Shown here: in pieces, positions 12,768 through 24,428 of the stretch
Layout: each line of letters begins with the position of its first letter
How positions within the stretch are numbered: the first letter of the stretch is position 1
Assembly: GCA_020002185.1 (NCBI GenBank)
Contig: CM034534.1
Span: 32,718,049-32,782,048, forward strand
Direction: 5' to 3'
Source of the DNA: Paraescarpia echinospica
Taxonomy: Eukaryota; Annelida; Polychaeta; Sabellida; Siboglinidae
Length of the DNA: 64,000 nucleotides
Position numbers and translations under genes: made by a program
The notes under the pieces: model-generated
What the model was told of the DNA's origin: nothing
Database searches by the model: none
What the model saw: the letters and a program-made list of their open reading frames with translations, nothing else

Positions 12768-13921
12768 CTGAAACACGAACATGACACAGACGCATAGTTC
12801 CATATATTAAAGTCAGGCACGTCAGGTAGATAGGATTATTGTTTAATTTGTGCAAATTTGTCTGCCCAAAGTATGGAATGGATCAGTAAAATATATTGAA
12901 CGTTTTGGTCAGACCCCCATGGTAACAAACAAAATGACCACCACTTTGAGCTAATACTGGCAATTTTGGAAACACTGCCATTCTTTTTTGACCACATATA
13001 ATTATAATTCTTGCAAATCCATGTTCTGTATACATTCTATTGCAAAATGATGTTTCTTGATGTTTATTTTTAAATAATTTTTTTGGTAAAGTGTGAAGAA
13101 AAAAACTTGTTTTTTGGCAACAAATATGCTTATATCTTTCAAACTATTGATGATTTCAAAAAACTGTCTTATCATTTCACAGAGCAGAGTCTGCTGAATG
13201 CAACCCTGACAACCTTATTTGTCTATATTATAAAACAGTTCGTTTTCTGTTTGTACGTGCACCCACATATCCGTCAGTTCTGCATGTATCGGGCTTTCCA
13301 AAGGCTGTATGTGGAGTTCCAGCCGCGGAATTTAATGTTTTTCTACATTATCCTAAAGATAATTATGTCATCTACAAATATGTCACTGGATGTAAACAGA
13401 AATGTTGAATACTTATTGACATTTGAAAATCCTCAGAGTTTAACATGCACCAGGTTTACCTGTCGTTAGTCATGTCCGCATATGCTTACAAGTAGCACCC
13501 TCTTTCGCATTTCATATTTTTCCTACATTTATTAATGCGCGGTAGGCTGGAAACATTTGGGATGGGTTTGAGGTGTCTGATACATGACTGCCTTTTTCCC
13601 CGGGCAACACCAGGTAACTCGGCCAGTATAGCACCATTTCACCTGGGGTGTCTGGCCTTAAATAGTACAATATGGGTGGAATTATTAAAATGTTTGTATT
13701 TTTAACTTGAAGGTTACTCCCCAGTAGATCTCAGCATACAATGCATCAAATCCAGCATTTGCTTGTGTACAATATTGAACGAAATTGGTAGGTACAACAC
13801 AAAAGACAATATATTTATAGCATCGATACTTTTCATAAATGCAGTTCTTGCAATTTTATTTGGTCGACATATATCTTAAAAAGTAAATAGTTGATAAGAT
13901 ATGTTTATTTCAGTCCTGATT

Positions 13922-14518
13922 CAGGGGTAGAACTTCAGCATTTATTTTACTGGACAGCAGGACTAGTAAAGACAAAAGTTTATTAGTCCGCCAAAAGGTT
14001 TACTAGTCCTGAAAATATCAAAACAACACAAATTTAAATTGCAACAAATGCGTCAGACGGTCCATGGTGGCCGTTTTCAGCACTTGAATGGCTCGGTGGG
14101 CAGTTGCAGTGTTTTTCCAGGTTGCGTTTTTCTGCTGGTTTTGCAACCCCAGTCAAGTAATGATACATCGTGCATAAACGTAGACTAATAAAGCAATGTA
14201 GATGTAAACCGTATTCGAAAACCGTGCATTTGAAAATGACCACCAATTGCACTCATTAGCCCTACCCCTCTACCAGATACGCTAAACCAAACAAAACTGT
14301 CATTTCAGAATTCGATGTCACACAACAGCCAATCAAAAGCACTGTTTCACTGTCGCCTCATTACGTAAAGAATTAGTTTGTCAATGGTACGGATGGTGGC
14401 ATCATGCAACATGCTGATTTTTACTAGACAGCCGGACTAGTTGGTAGGCGGATTTACTAGTCCGCCGTAATCTTTACTAGTGTACGGACTAGCAGACTAG
14501 TGGGTAGTTCTACCCCTG
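13922..14518. mobile_element. 597-bp MITE inside a TIA1-like intron
   Basis: The termini CAGGGGTAGAACT and AGTTCTACCCCTG are perfect 13-bp inverted repeats flanked by CTGATT on both sides (13916-13921 and 14519-14524). Subterminal copies of GGACTAGT/ACTAGTCC occur at both ends, as transposase-binding repeats often do. There is no coding capacity. CAGGG-type ends suggest hAT, but hAT normally duplicates 8 bp and only 6 bp match here. It lies between exons 3 and 4. Confidence 0.85.
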
Positions 14519-14834
14519 CTGATTACAAGGAACATTCCCTAGACTTACAAGTGCAGGTGGTACAACAATGCCAACATAAAAAACCAAGGCTACTCAATAT
14601 AAATATATATGCAGCCACATCAAGGACAATTTGTGTAGTCCTAAAGCATATTAGTGTAAACAAAATAATTGTTTTATCCATATTTTCTGCAGCAGAGATA
14701 AATAGAACCTATTACATATTACAAATAAATATGAATCTGAAAATAATTAAGACAATTTATGATCAGACAACTTTCAAAACGTTCATGTGAAACTTTGAAA
14801 GATATGTTGAATAAAAATATATGAAAAATCTTAC

Positions 14835-14931
14835 TTCGTGGATGATCTTGCAGCCTTTGCATGGCCCTATCTGTCCAAACAGGGCTATGATCAGATCCTC
14901 AGTGATGGATGGATCCAAATTCCCAACATAC
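14835..14931 (-). CDS. TIA-1/TIAR-like RNA-binding protein, exon 3 (start of RRM1)
   Basis: A 97-bp exon: its first base completes the Leu codon begun in exon 2, and 32 codons follow to a GTAAGA donor. The peptide contains [14 protein letters not shown] and [13 protein letters not shown]. It holds the RNP2 strand (L-Y-V-G-N-L across the splice) and the I-G-P-C-K-x-C-K motif characteristic of TIA-1/TIAR rather than of other RRM proteins. Acceptor CAAAAG|G and donor GAA|GTAAGA are clean, and phase fits both neighbouring exons. Confidence 0.92.
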
Positions 14932-14935
14932 CTTT

Positions 14936-17010
14936 TGAGTAGAACACATACTATAAGACAGTGAAAACTCCAGCATGTCGCATTTACTTTTATATAGAAT
15001 GTTGCTACAACATTTAATCTAAATTCATAAATTACAATTTAATCAATTATATTTTCCATCTCTCAATAATCACATTTCAGACACAAATAAATTTTCTAAC
15101 CATTTATTTGTACATTTTTTTGACTGAAACAGTACATCATAATGAACAGGAAGCACGGAATTGACTCCCACCAGTATATATGTCGACCGATTTTACTGCA
15201 CACCCAATCAGCACCATCGAGATAAAAATCAGTCGATCTCACGCTAGACACACCCAGTGGCTATATCAATACACTACCCACTCTCTTGCCTCGTGACACA
15301 GTCATGTCATAAACATTAGCAGTATACTATTAATGAGGCCAAGATAGGCTATAGCAGTTAATGGCACCAGCATGTTCTCGCAGTAGTGCAATTTCACGAT
15401 CTTTGCACAAATTTGATTAAATAGGTTACAGAATTGGAAGTTGGAGATCTTACTGTGGAAGAGTTTGTCCAACTTTTTTGCCAAAACGGCTGTTCTTTAT
15501 TATGTACAGCAAAAAGTGGGAAGCACCAGTATATATACTGCCACTACTAGTACTGACTAACTGGCACTAGCAAGAAGTTTCAATTATATACAGCTGTGAG
15601 AATGTTTACTCGCCATCTTTTAAAAAATGCCAACCAAATGACTTAAAACAGGGTTATAATATGTAAAAATTATGGTTATTTACAAACACGATCATGCACT
15701 GCTGCCATCACCAGCATACCCTAGTCCATGGAAGCGATGTATGCTGGGTAAATTATGCATATTTTATGTATGTTATTGTTGATTTTTTGTCAATAAATTG
15801 TGTTTGGGTGCCACAGTCATGCAAGGAGAAGGTTGCCAACAAAATGTGATTGATTACATAGTTAGATCTTTGTCTTAGAGTATGATGACATCACTTGATT
15901 AGGGATCATAGGTACAGCAGTCTGAAGATTGCAAGGAAAGGCCAACATGACTATCCAACTATTAGTAAATAAATTCCTAATATTTTGTATGATGTGATGT
16001 GGTAAACTGCAGTCAGTTCATTGTAAAAACTGACTTCCACTGATCAACTGTAGTAGATGCTGTAACTGCTTCTAGTGTGAGTGGGATAGAGTGTATACTC
16101 ACAACCAAAAAATGTGTGGCAGGTCAACATTTGTGACACTGAAATCTTGTGTTCTAACACTCTTGGCCTATTTTAATAGAGTGCGTGGTCTCGCATGTGA
16201 CATGCGAACAATTTACACAACATAGGTAGGACCCACGATTCTTCAACGAGATTTGATTTTGCAAAAATATTTTCGTAAGTACTTCAGTCAAAACAACTTC
16301 TGTAACAGTTTGTTTGCAGAAACTGGAAGGAATATGTTAGAGATTTTGCACATAAATAAATACCTTACGGAAGAATTTGATCAGGTTCTAGTAAAAATGG
16401 CAAAAATGCGATTATTGCCCACACCAGTAAACAAAGAATAAATGCTGGTAGGTCGATAAGTGCAAATGAAACAATTCCGCATTGCCACGAAATTGTGCGA
16501 CGCGCAAGGCTGGGACTCGCAACAATACAGTCTAGTCTAGAGTAGACTAGTCTAGACAATCTTTAAAGTCAGTGTCGGGACATGTATTTCTGTTTATTTT
16601 TACAATTGTGTTTTGTTATATATTGCACTATAAAAACAAAAACACTTTTCCTGTTCGCCTGCCATGCCACGTACCGCCTGTACCATCAGCATGTTGGGGC
16701 TAGGCTATAGCCAGTGTAGGCGTGTATTGGAAGAACAGTAGACGAGTAAAGACGATCTGAGCCCGAGGACTTCACAACTGGATATCTACCGCTGCTCACC
16801 ACCGCCATGATTTAATGGACTGGAGTAACGTATGCAACAAGTCAGACTGGTTGATAAATGATGTGATGGTCTTGCAACTTTTCTATAAAATAGGCTTATG
16901 CAGGAGATATAAAAACGAAATCGGAAACGTGTGTACGCCACATTTCTGATTTCAACGTCGACAACGGAAAGACCAACAATTTATTTGTAAATATAGTAAA
17001 TCGCTTGTAC
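14936..17010 (-). other. TIA1-like intron between exons 2 and 3 (about 2.1 kb)
   Basis: The interval lies between the donor at 17,014 and the acceptor at 14,932. It contains no recognisable element apart from a short palindromic TCTAGTCTAGAGTAGAC cluster at about 16,530. Open frames here are short and unrelated to known families. Confidence 0.6.
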
Positions 17011-17014
17011 TTAC

Positions 17015-17046
17015 AAAGTACGCGGCTGTGTTTCATCTCCGAAATT
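17015..17046 (-). CDS. TIA-1/TIAR-like RNA-binding protein, exon 2
   Basis: A 32-bp micro-exon between TTTTTCAG and GTAAGTAC, both strong splice sites. It encodes NFGDETQPRT plus two bases of the next codon, leading into the L-Y-V-G-N-L of RRM1. Vertebrate TIA-1/TIAR begin with a comparably short acidic stretch followed by (Q)PRTLYVGNL, so length and sequence fit. The intron to exon 1 is only 75 nt. Confidence 0.85.
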
Positions 17047-17121
17047 CTGAAAAAGAAACCGACATGAATAATCGAATTAACACATGTCGAAATTCAACAA
17101 ATTCGTAAGAAATTTCCTTAC

Positions 17122-17124
17122 CAT
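17122..17124 (-). CDS. TIA-1/TIAR-like gene, start codon at the end of exon 1
   Basis: The ATG forms the last three bases of exon 1, directly followed by GTAAGG. Splicing to exon 2 gives a protein starting M-N-F-G-D-E. This start is chosen because exon 2 lacks another useful upstream ATG and because known TIA proteins start only about 8-10 residues before the RNP2 motif. The 5' UTR extends upstream from 17,125. Exons after 12,672 are not found, so the gene is partial in this window. Confidence 0.75.
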
Positions 17125-17200
17125 CTTGACTATTATGGCGACCAGCGATTCAAGAGAAGTAAGATGCGCATGCGCTCCGGTTATTGCATCATGGGTAACT
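17125..17200 (-). promoter_or_regulatory. Promoter-proximal region of the TIA1-like gene
   Basis: Upstream of the start is a perfect NRF1-type palindrome TGCGCATGCGC (17,165-17,175). A ZNF143/Staf-like site TTACCCATGATGCAATAA lies on the minus strand (17,181-17,198). Both motifs are typical of TATA-less housekeeping promoters in animals, which suits a ubiquitous RNA-binding protein. Function is inferred from motifs alone. Confidence 0.55.
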
Positions 17201-17387
17201 TTTCTTCGTTCAGCTTCGACATCTACTGGATTATTACTTAACTACCTATTTGCCAGATGGTAATTCAGGCTGCGCGACGTGGCGCCACCATTTGTTGCGC
17301 TACATACATTTTAGCAGAATACAAAAATATATCTGCTAGTCTCGACAGAGAGACATTTTGAATTATTATTTGATGTACTCACCATCA

Positions 17388-17687
17388 TCATCTTCTTTGT
17401 GCAGCCGTAGTGTCCCGTGGTTGGGCGAAAGCCTTAACGTGTCGTTTCCAAATCTGCCTGAGTTGCACTATCCTCTGCCAGATGGTGCCGTTCCAGTACT
17501 CGTTTAGTTCGTCTCTCCACCGTCTCGCCGATCTTCCTTTAGATCGTTTATCTTCGTAAGGTCTCCAGGTTGTGATACGCGATGTCCATCGGTTTTTTCG
17601 TAGTCTGCTGATGTGCCCTGTCCAGGTCCACTTCTGTCTTCTGATTTGTTCTATCACGATATGACCTTTGTCTCTCTCGTACAGCAT
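17388..17687 (-). pseudogene. RTE-type LINE, C-terminal piece
   Basis: The minus frame contains IRRQKWTWTGHISRLRKNRW and GRSARRWRDEL, the basic C-terminal tail typical of RTE/BovB-like LINE proteins (W-x-W-x-G-H-I-x-R followed by G-R-x-x-x-R-W-R-D). It belongs with the RT piece at 18.5-19.9 kb and the endonuclease piece at 24.6-25.6 kb, from which it is separated by the LINE fragment at 17,690-18,510. Confidence 0.85.
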
Positions 17688-17689
17688 TT

Positions 17690-18510
17690 ACAAGATGATC
17701 TTGACAGGTTGATCAAATGGTATGAAAAGTGGCAAATGCTGTTCAATTTTGGAAAATGTAAATGCCTCCACACAGGACATGGGAACGAAGATGTAGAATA
17801 TACAATGGGGGGTTACTGTACTAAGTACTACTGTACAAGAAAAGGACTTAGGGTTAACCATTAGCCAGAGCTGATATGCAGGTTTCAGAGCAGTGCGGAA
17901 TTGCAGCTTCAAAGGGAAATCAAATCCTTGGATTAATTAGGCGAAATATAGCGTATAAGGACAAAGAACTAATAATACCGCTGTACAAAATAATAGTGAG
18001 GCGTCATTTAGAATATTGTATACAAGCGTGGAGGCCATATCGCAAGAAGGACATATAGATATACTAGAAAGTACAGAGAAGAGCGACTAAAATGATGCAA
18101 AAACTGAGGGATCTTAGTTATGAAATTCGCCTAAAAGAATGTGGTTTAACAACATTAGAGACCAGAAGATCGAGAAGAGATCAGATAGAAGTGTTGAAAA
18201 TACTGAATGGTTATGAAAATATTGATAGAAATATTTTTCTCAGTTAAGAAAGATAGAAGGACTAGGAGCTGTATAGATTAGATATAAGAAAGTTCTCATT
18301 TTCACAGAGAACTGTAAATGAATGGAATATATTATCTGCTGATTGTGTGGGTGCTAGTAGCGTGATCGAATATGTTTAACAATAAAATCGACACATACCT
18401 CAGAAGGGCGGGATACACATATATAAAAGCGTTGGACTCTCGATAAGCCAAAGGGCTTCCTTGTCCACCTGCCACCTAGAGTTAATTCTCTGGGTGGCAA
18501 TCTTGTTAAA
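17690..18510 (+). mobile_element. 5'-truncated LINE fragment (different family) inside the RTE
   Basis: The plus strand holds the C-terminal third of a jockey/CR1-like LINE in several frames: FNFGKCKCLHTGH, then EKDLGLTIS, then GNQILGLIRRNIAYKDKE and HLEYCIQAWRP. Decayed copies of the usual following blocks (RATKM, TTLE, FSQRTVNEW) come next. It interrupts the minus-strand RTE between that element's RT and C-terminal pieces and is therefore a later insertion. The 3' boundary is approximate. Confidence 0.8.
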
Positions 18511-19884
18511 TCTCTTACCCATATGTTTATTTTTGTCTCCCGATATTTGTGATGTTTAATATACTTCTTTCCATCTTTGTCTGTGCAGCTGCTAGCTTAA
18601 AATTGTTCTTTGCCTGGATGGCGAGTGCCCATTTTTCAGTGCCGTATGTCATCGCTGGAAGAAAGCATGAGTTGTAGACTTGTCTCTACAAGCAGGTTCC
18701 AAAGTTACCTTTGAAGATGTCGCGGTGTTTGGCGAATGTAGTCCTGTCGGCGGCGATTCATCTTTGAATCTCCTTAACCTTGTCTTGGTTTTTCTCTTTG
18801 ATACTGTATAGCTGTCCCAGATATACCACGTTCTCTATCTGCGTGGTGTTGATATATATTGGTGTACGTGGCATTTCTAGTTTTTTAGAAATGTTCATCT
18901 TCAGACCTTAATTGTTTTTCACTTTCATCAGCTAGCTCCTGCAGCATTTTTTGTAGTTCTTGCGGTGTAATAGCGCATACGAGTATGTCGTCGGCGAAGC
19001 GAAGATGACCGAGATATTATCCGTCTATCCTCAAGCCTCTGGTTTCCCACGTAAGTTTTCGGACTATGCTTTCGAGTGTCACCAGGCTGTTGGTGTAGAT
19101 GTCTTTCAGAGGTTCGATGTACGCGTCTTCTATCCCCTGTTCTTGAAGGGAGGTCAGTATTGTTTGAGTTTGCACCGAGTCGAAAGCCTTCTCGTAGTGG
19201 ATGAAAGCGATGCAGAGCGGGATATTATATTCTCGGCACTTTTCTTTCAGTTGGTTTACGACGTGTATGTTGTCTGCGTTGAGTATTTGTTTCTTAATCC
19301 TGATTGCTCTCGTGGTTGGTTTTCGCGTCGTCGAGTGTCTTCGATCTCTAGCATATTTGTTAGTATCTCTGTGAGTAATTTGTAGATGCTTGATAACAGA
19401 CATATCTGTCTGTAGTTCTTTATGCCTTTCTTGTTTGCCTTCATGAAGATTATAACCATCTTTGCGTTCTTAATTCAGTGCTGTGGGTATTCGTATTTCT
19501 GATAAATATTTAGTATGCAGCTTCGAGATGGTATCTTCTCCTGCTTTTAATGTTTCAATGTTTACATGGTCGTTAGTTAAATTGCCTGATGTCTTCCCAT
19601 TCTTCATATTTCACATCGCTGCTTCCACCTCCCATGGTGTTATCTCTGGTACCTCTTTCGGATCGGTGTGAATCATGGTTCTCTGTCCACAGTCGTACAG
19701 CTCGGTGTAGAATTCCACTATTCGTTCCATGATCATATCTTGGTCTTGTATTTCTCTACGTACCCTGCTTGTCTGGAAGTGTAACCAGTCCGCATCGGCC
19801 TAGTGCCTGTGTTCTTCTGGCTTTCTTCAGGCTCTCTAATGTCGTAATCGTTTCTCGCATGATCTCGTGTTTGTACTTCCTGGT
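18511..19884 (-). pseudogene. RTE-type LINE, reverse transcriptase piece
   Basis: Reading leftwards the minus strand shows the pre-RT linker up to the gypsy insertion, then GIKNYRQICLLSSIYKLLTE, NKYSTQTTYTS, LCIAFIHYEKAFDSVQT and ETRGLRIDG. The RFADDI catalytic block lies near 18,985. Block spelling matches the RTE/BovB clade. Frameshifts and stops are frequent, so it is inactive. Its 5' continuation resumes at 24,603 after the LTR element. Confidence 0.88.
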
Positions 19885-20255
19885 TGTTACGATATTGGAG
19901 TACATGGTTACAGGCCTGTACAATAGAGTAGCGCGACTATCTCTAATCTAATTAATGGTATGCGTATTGAGCCAGTTCCGGCAACACCACCAATAAATAT
20001 ACTCTAGTCGCTCGCGTATTCGCAGTGGCGATTTTGCAGAACGCACCAATATTTCAAAATCGGCCACCAGATTGGGGCGAAATTGAGGGGTGTCAGGTTT
20101 GGGTGGATTTTTCTGAAAAATGAGAAAATCGTAAGACAAATTTTGCAGGAAATGAAGAAAACGTTATAATGGCCGCCTATGTAAAATTTAAATGTGGTCT
20201 TACCCCAACTGTTCTGAGTTCGTACAAAGCTGGTTTGCGTACGCTAATTCAATCA
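19885..20255 (+). repeat. 5' LTR (371 bp)
   Basis: It matches the 3' LTR at both ends, with several substitutions, but carries about 200 bp of extra sequence between CACCACC and TGAGTTCGT. The extra block (about 20,000-20,200) contains no recognised element. LTRs are identical at insertion, so the extra block arose later, or the 3' LTR lost it. Confidence 0.9.
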
Positions 20256-20273
20256 TGGTGTCAGAAAGTTGTG
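20256..20273 (+). promoter_or_regulatory. Primer binding site of the gypsy element
   Basis: TGGTGTCAGAAAG immediately follows the 5' LTR. TGG at the LTR border is the complement of a tRNA 3' CCA end, and TGGTRTCAGA is a usual gypsy primer site. Confidence 0.8.
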
Positions 20274-21074
20274 TGAACGGGTGTTGGCGGAACTCGGTGG
20301 AACAATAACAACGGGTAACAAAGAGCTGACCGTCCCAGTTTGCGAGAGGGATCGGTATATCTTACCCGATCCACTTCCCGCCTCGGGAAATCTGCCAGTG
20401 CAATGGGGGCGATTCAAGAAGCAATTTCAGTACTTCTTGGACGCAAGTGAAAAGGCAGAGTCCACAGACATGGTAAAGATTGCCATGTTGTTGCGAACAG
20501 TTGGAGAGAAGGGAAACGATATGTTTGACAATTTCATCTTCCCGACAGCACAGCAGACGTTCAATTAAATCATAGACAAATTTGACTAATTCTGCTAACC
20601 ATGAAGCAGAACGGTCGCCCCATCGAGCAGTTCCTAACCATGAAGCAGAACGGTCGCCCCATCGAGCAGTTCCTAACCATGAAGCAGAACGGTCGCCCCA
20701 TCGAGCAGTTCCTAACCATGAAGCAGAACGGTCGCCCCATCGAGGAGTTCCTAACCATGAAGCAGAACGGTCGCCCCATCGAGGAGTTCCTAACCATGAA
20801 GCAGAACGGTCGCCCCATCGAGCAGTTCCTAACCATGAAGCAGAACGGTCGCCCCATCGAGGAGTTTCTGACGGCTCTAAACAAGCAAGTCAGGGACTGC
20901 GCATTTGTTGATTTAACCGACGACATGGTGCTGCACGCACTAACCCTCGGACACGACCAGGATAGAATGAGGCGCGGCGGTTGTTCGAAACGGACAGTCT
21001 CACGCTCAAGAAAGCAATACGCATGTGTCGACTGGCCGAAGATACGGAGGCCGAAATGCGAAAATTGCACATAA
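20269..21074 (+). pseudogene. gypsy gag with internal 39-bp amplification
   Basis: The N-terminal part (20,269-20,568) has a capsid-like stretch QWGRFKKQFQYFLDASE followed by a stop. The next part (20,601-21,074) contains seven near-perfect copies of a 13-residue segment, MKQNGRPIEQFLT, then ALNKQVRDCAFVDLTDDM. In related gag proteins this segment occurs once, as part of the conserved capsid helix around R/K-Q-x-x-G-E-x-I-D-x-F-V-T. A zinc knuckle (CGRCGTTHTETMPC) follows at about 21,177. Frame breaks at 20,568 and after 21,074 separate the parts. Confidence 0.85.
20601..20873 (+). repeat. 39-bp coding tandem repeat, 7 copies
   Basis: Seven head-to-tail 39-bp units keep the gag frame because 39 is a multiple of three. 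Units differ mainly by a CAG/GAG (Q/E) choice. Near-identity between units shows recent amplification compared with the decay of the rest of the element. Confidence 0.95.
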
Positions 21075-21179
21075 ATGAGGAGGTCAGTCCTGTTTACAAG
21101 CCTAAGCCCAAGAAGCATATAAAGACGTCAGGGGGGCGCACCTAGCGAAGGAAGGCGGATAGTAATTCCGATAAGACGT

Positions 21180-24097
21180 GTGGTAGATGTGGCACCACAC
21201 ACACAGAGACAATGCCCTGTATTTGGCAAAGAATGCTACAAGTATAAAAAGAAGAACAATTTCTCAAAATGTAGCAGAGTAAGAAAGGCCCAAAATCAAG
21301 TACATCTGATTGGAGAATACCATGACAGCAATTCGGACATTCTGCATATACAAGTAGACAATGTCGTTAGCAAGTTACTTGCGACAATCAGCGTCCAATC
21401 AGAGGGACATACCAAGTCTAGGCCCATTACATGTCAGCTTGACACAGCAGCTTTATGCAATGTGCAGAGTCTAAACGACTACCTGGGTGATCCACCCATA
21501 AGGCCAAGCAAGTCCACGCTGACGATGTATGACGGCACCGTAGTCCCATCGAAAGGTCGCTGCCACCTATCGGTATGCGATGAGGGTAGCACCGTGCCTC
21601 TTTTGTTTGAGGTGGTGGAAACCAAGCATGCAACGCTACTATCGATTGACACGTGCTTTCGACTAAAATTGCTCTCCGTGAACGAGCAGGTTCATTTGGT
21701 GAAAGATCGACAACATGCAAACGTGGAAGCCATGTTGGAGGGATACACGGACGTATTCTCGGGATTAGGATGTTTGCCGGGGGAGTACGACATAGTCATA
21801 GACAAGACGGTCCCATCTGTGCAAAACAGACCTCGCAGAGTCACATACGCACTCAAAGACGATCTGCAGAAGAAGAGCAAGAAGTGATTGTCAAGGTGGA
21901 TGTTCCAACTCCATGGATATCCAACTGCCTTGCCATTCGCAAAGCAAATGGCACGGTGCGGGTGTGCTTTGATCCTACCGATCTCAACAAAGCTATCCAA
22001 CGAAACCACTACCCGCTTCCAACAATTGAGGAGGTACTGCCAACTCTGAAGAACACGAAGATCTTTTCGCTAGTTGATGCGAAAGACGGCTTCCTTCAAG
22101 TCAAACTGTCAGAAGAGAGCAGCTACTTGACCACCTTTTGGAGCCCCTTTGGGAAATACAGGTGGCTCCGAATGCCATTTGGCCTCACCTCAAGTTCTGA
22201 AGAATTCCATCGTCGTTTGCAACAAGCATTGGATGGGTTAGACGGAATCTCAATTGTCGCCGACGACATACTGATCAACGGTCGGGGTGAAACGGAAGCA
22301 GAAGCTCGTCTAAATCATGACAAGAACCTGGAAAATTTGCTGCAACGCGCACGGGAGCAGAATGTGAAGCTAAACGAAGCAAAGATGAAGCTGCACATGA
22401 CAGAAATAAAGTACATCGGTCACGTGTTGACACCAGAAGGAGTGAAAGCTGATCCGGAGAAAGTGGTGGATATCAAGAAGATGTCCACACCAACCGACGT
22501 CGAACAAGTGCGCAGATTCCTTGGTTTCACCAACTATCTCACAAAGTTCATGCCAAACATAGCGGCTATCAGCGAACCACTGAGGCGGCTGGTACAGAAA
22601 GGCGCAGAATTCGAATGGGGATCTGCACAAGAAGATGCTTTCTAGGAGATCAAAGACATTGCAACCACTGAACAATCACTTGCCTACTATGATGTGACAA
22701 AGCCGGCGGTGGTGCAATGTGATGCTAGTACGCAAGGGCTAGGAGCGGCTCTGATACAAGAGGGCAAACCTGCAGCGTACATATATCATTCATTGACGAA
22801 ATGCGAACGAAATTATGCACCAATCGAACTTGAGTGTCTAGCAATTGTTTTCGCATGTCGAAAATTCGACCAATTAATCTGCGGGCTCTCAGATGTCACA
22901 ATCCACAGAGACCATAAACCTCTAGAGGCAATATTCCGAAAGTTGCTGCTAGATGCGCCAAAGCGTCTACAACGGATGATGCTCACAATGCAACCGTACA
23001 ACCTGAGAGTGGTGTATAAACCAGGCACAGAACAGCTAGTAGCAGATATGTTGTCACGAGCTACATCGTCACGTCGACCCGTCAAGGAGATATCGAAGGG
23101 ACAGATCTTCCAGTGTGCTATACGAGATGACATAGCAGAAGAGATCGATTCAGTTGATCCGCAAATGTACGTCAATGTCAGCGAGCCTCAACAAGCGTCA
23201 GCTGCTGATGAGACATTGCAACGATTGTTGACGACGGTTATGTCAGGCTGGCCGGAGCACAAGCACATGCTGTCACATGAGCTGAAACCGTACTGGACAT
23301 TTCGAGATGAAATGTCTGCGCATGACGTGATCCCGTACAAAGGGTAACGAATGATCATTCCGCAAGCCTGTCAGAGAGACCTGCTACAACGACTTCACAG
23401 CAGTCATCAAGGAATCGAAGCAACACTGCGAAGAGCACGAGATAGCATCTACTGGCCAGGAAAGATAAGCGACATCAAGCAGATGATCGACAGTTGTCAA
23501 GCGTGTGCCAAAGAAAGACCGTCCCAACAGAAAGAGACGCTAAGAAGCCACAACATTCCAACAAATCCATGGGGCAAAGATTGGGATCGACCTGTTTACG
23601 CATGCCAACGACACGTACATAATCCTGGTGGATTATTACTCAGATTTCTTTGAGTTCACAAGGCTTGTCATTCAGAGAGCGGAAACTACCATACAAGCAT
23701 ACAGTGTGCAATCAGATGGAGGACCACAGTTCGTGAGTGCAGAGTTCCAGGTGTTTACGAACACGCAGGAATTCAAACAATCCAACGGAAAGGCGGAAGC
23801 AGCAGTAAAGATCGAAAAAATCTGCTGAAGAAATCGAAAGATCCGATGAGAGCACTGCTAGAATGGCGCAACACTCCCACCACAGCACTCAACTGGAGTC
23901 CGGTACAACGAATTATGCAGCGACGCACAAGAGCGGCAGTGCCACAAACCGAGCATCTGATAAGACCAGTCGTACCGAACGCACCTCACACGATGAGACC
24001 CAAGACGATGAAACAGAAAGTGAGCCAGCATTACAACAACCGAAATGCTCACGACTTAACCTCTGTCAGAAAAGGAACACCTGTCTTCGTGCAATAG
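21180..24097 (+). pseudogene. gypsy pol: protease, RT, RNase H, integrase (broken)
   Basis: Protease region at about 21,420-21,660 with QLDTAA in place of the usual D-T/S-G-A. RT at 21,890-22,640 with FSLVDAKDGFLQVKL, LRMPFGLTSS and catalytic VADDILI. RNase H at 22,680-23,070 with VQCDASTQGLGAALIQ and IHRDHKPLE. Integrase zinc region at 23,380-23,520 (H-x3-H ... C-x2-C), core remnants with a shortened SDGGPQFVSAEF block, and a C-terminal YNN-x-H region near 24,040. Breaks: frameshift at about 21,885, TAG at 22,643, TAA at 23,345, frameshifts near 23,640 and 23,830, plus small in-core deletions. It resembles the K02A2.6-like gypsy branch. Confidence 0.92.
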
Positions 24098-24428
24098 TTG
24101 AAGAAATATCATCCAATCAAATGGTCACAGATAAATGCAGTGACCGGTCGTACATGCAGATTGAACTGGAGGCAGAGAAGGAAGACACGCCGATAGTGGA
24201 GAATACCATCGAATCGCGGAATGCGGAAGTGCGTGACCCGCCAGCGGTGCTCAGCACACCAAAGCCACTGACTTCGCCGAAGAGCCCCAGAACAATAAGA
24301 GTAATTTGGACTCGGTGGTAAAGATCGCAGTCCTAGGAGGATCACAAGCTGGTAACCTCTGACCCTATAGCAAGAGTTAGAGTATGTTACATTATTTAGG
24401 TTACATATTGTTTAGTTAAAAAGGGAGA

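Noticed and set aside
13083..13469. 128-codon plus-strand frame inside a TIA1-like intron
   Set aside because: Composition is that of AT-rich DNA, there are no splice signals or family resemblance, and it is antisense to a supported gene.
20570..21118. Minus-strand repeat protein opposite gag
   Set aside because: Shadow of the 39-bp gag repeat; no independent evidence.
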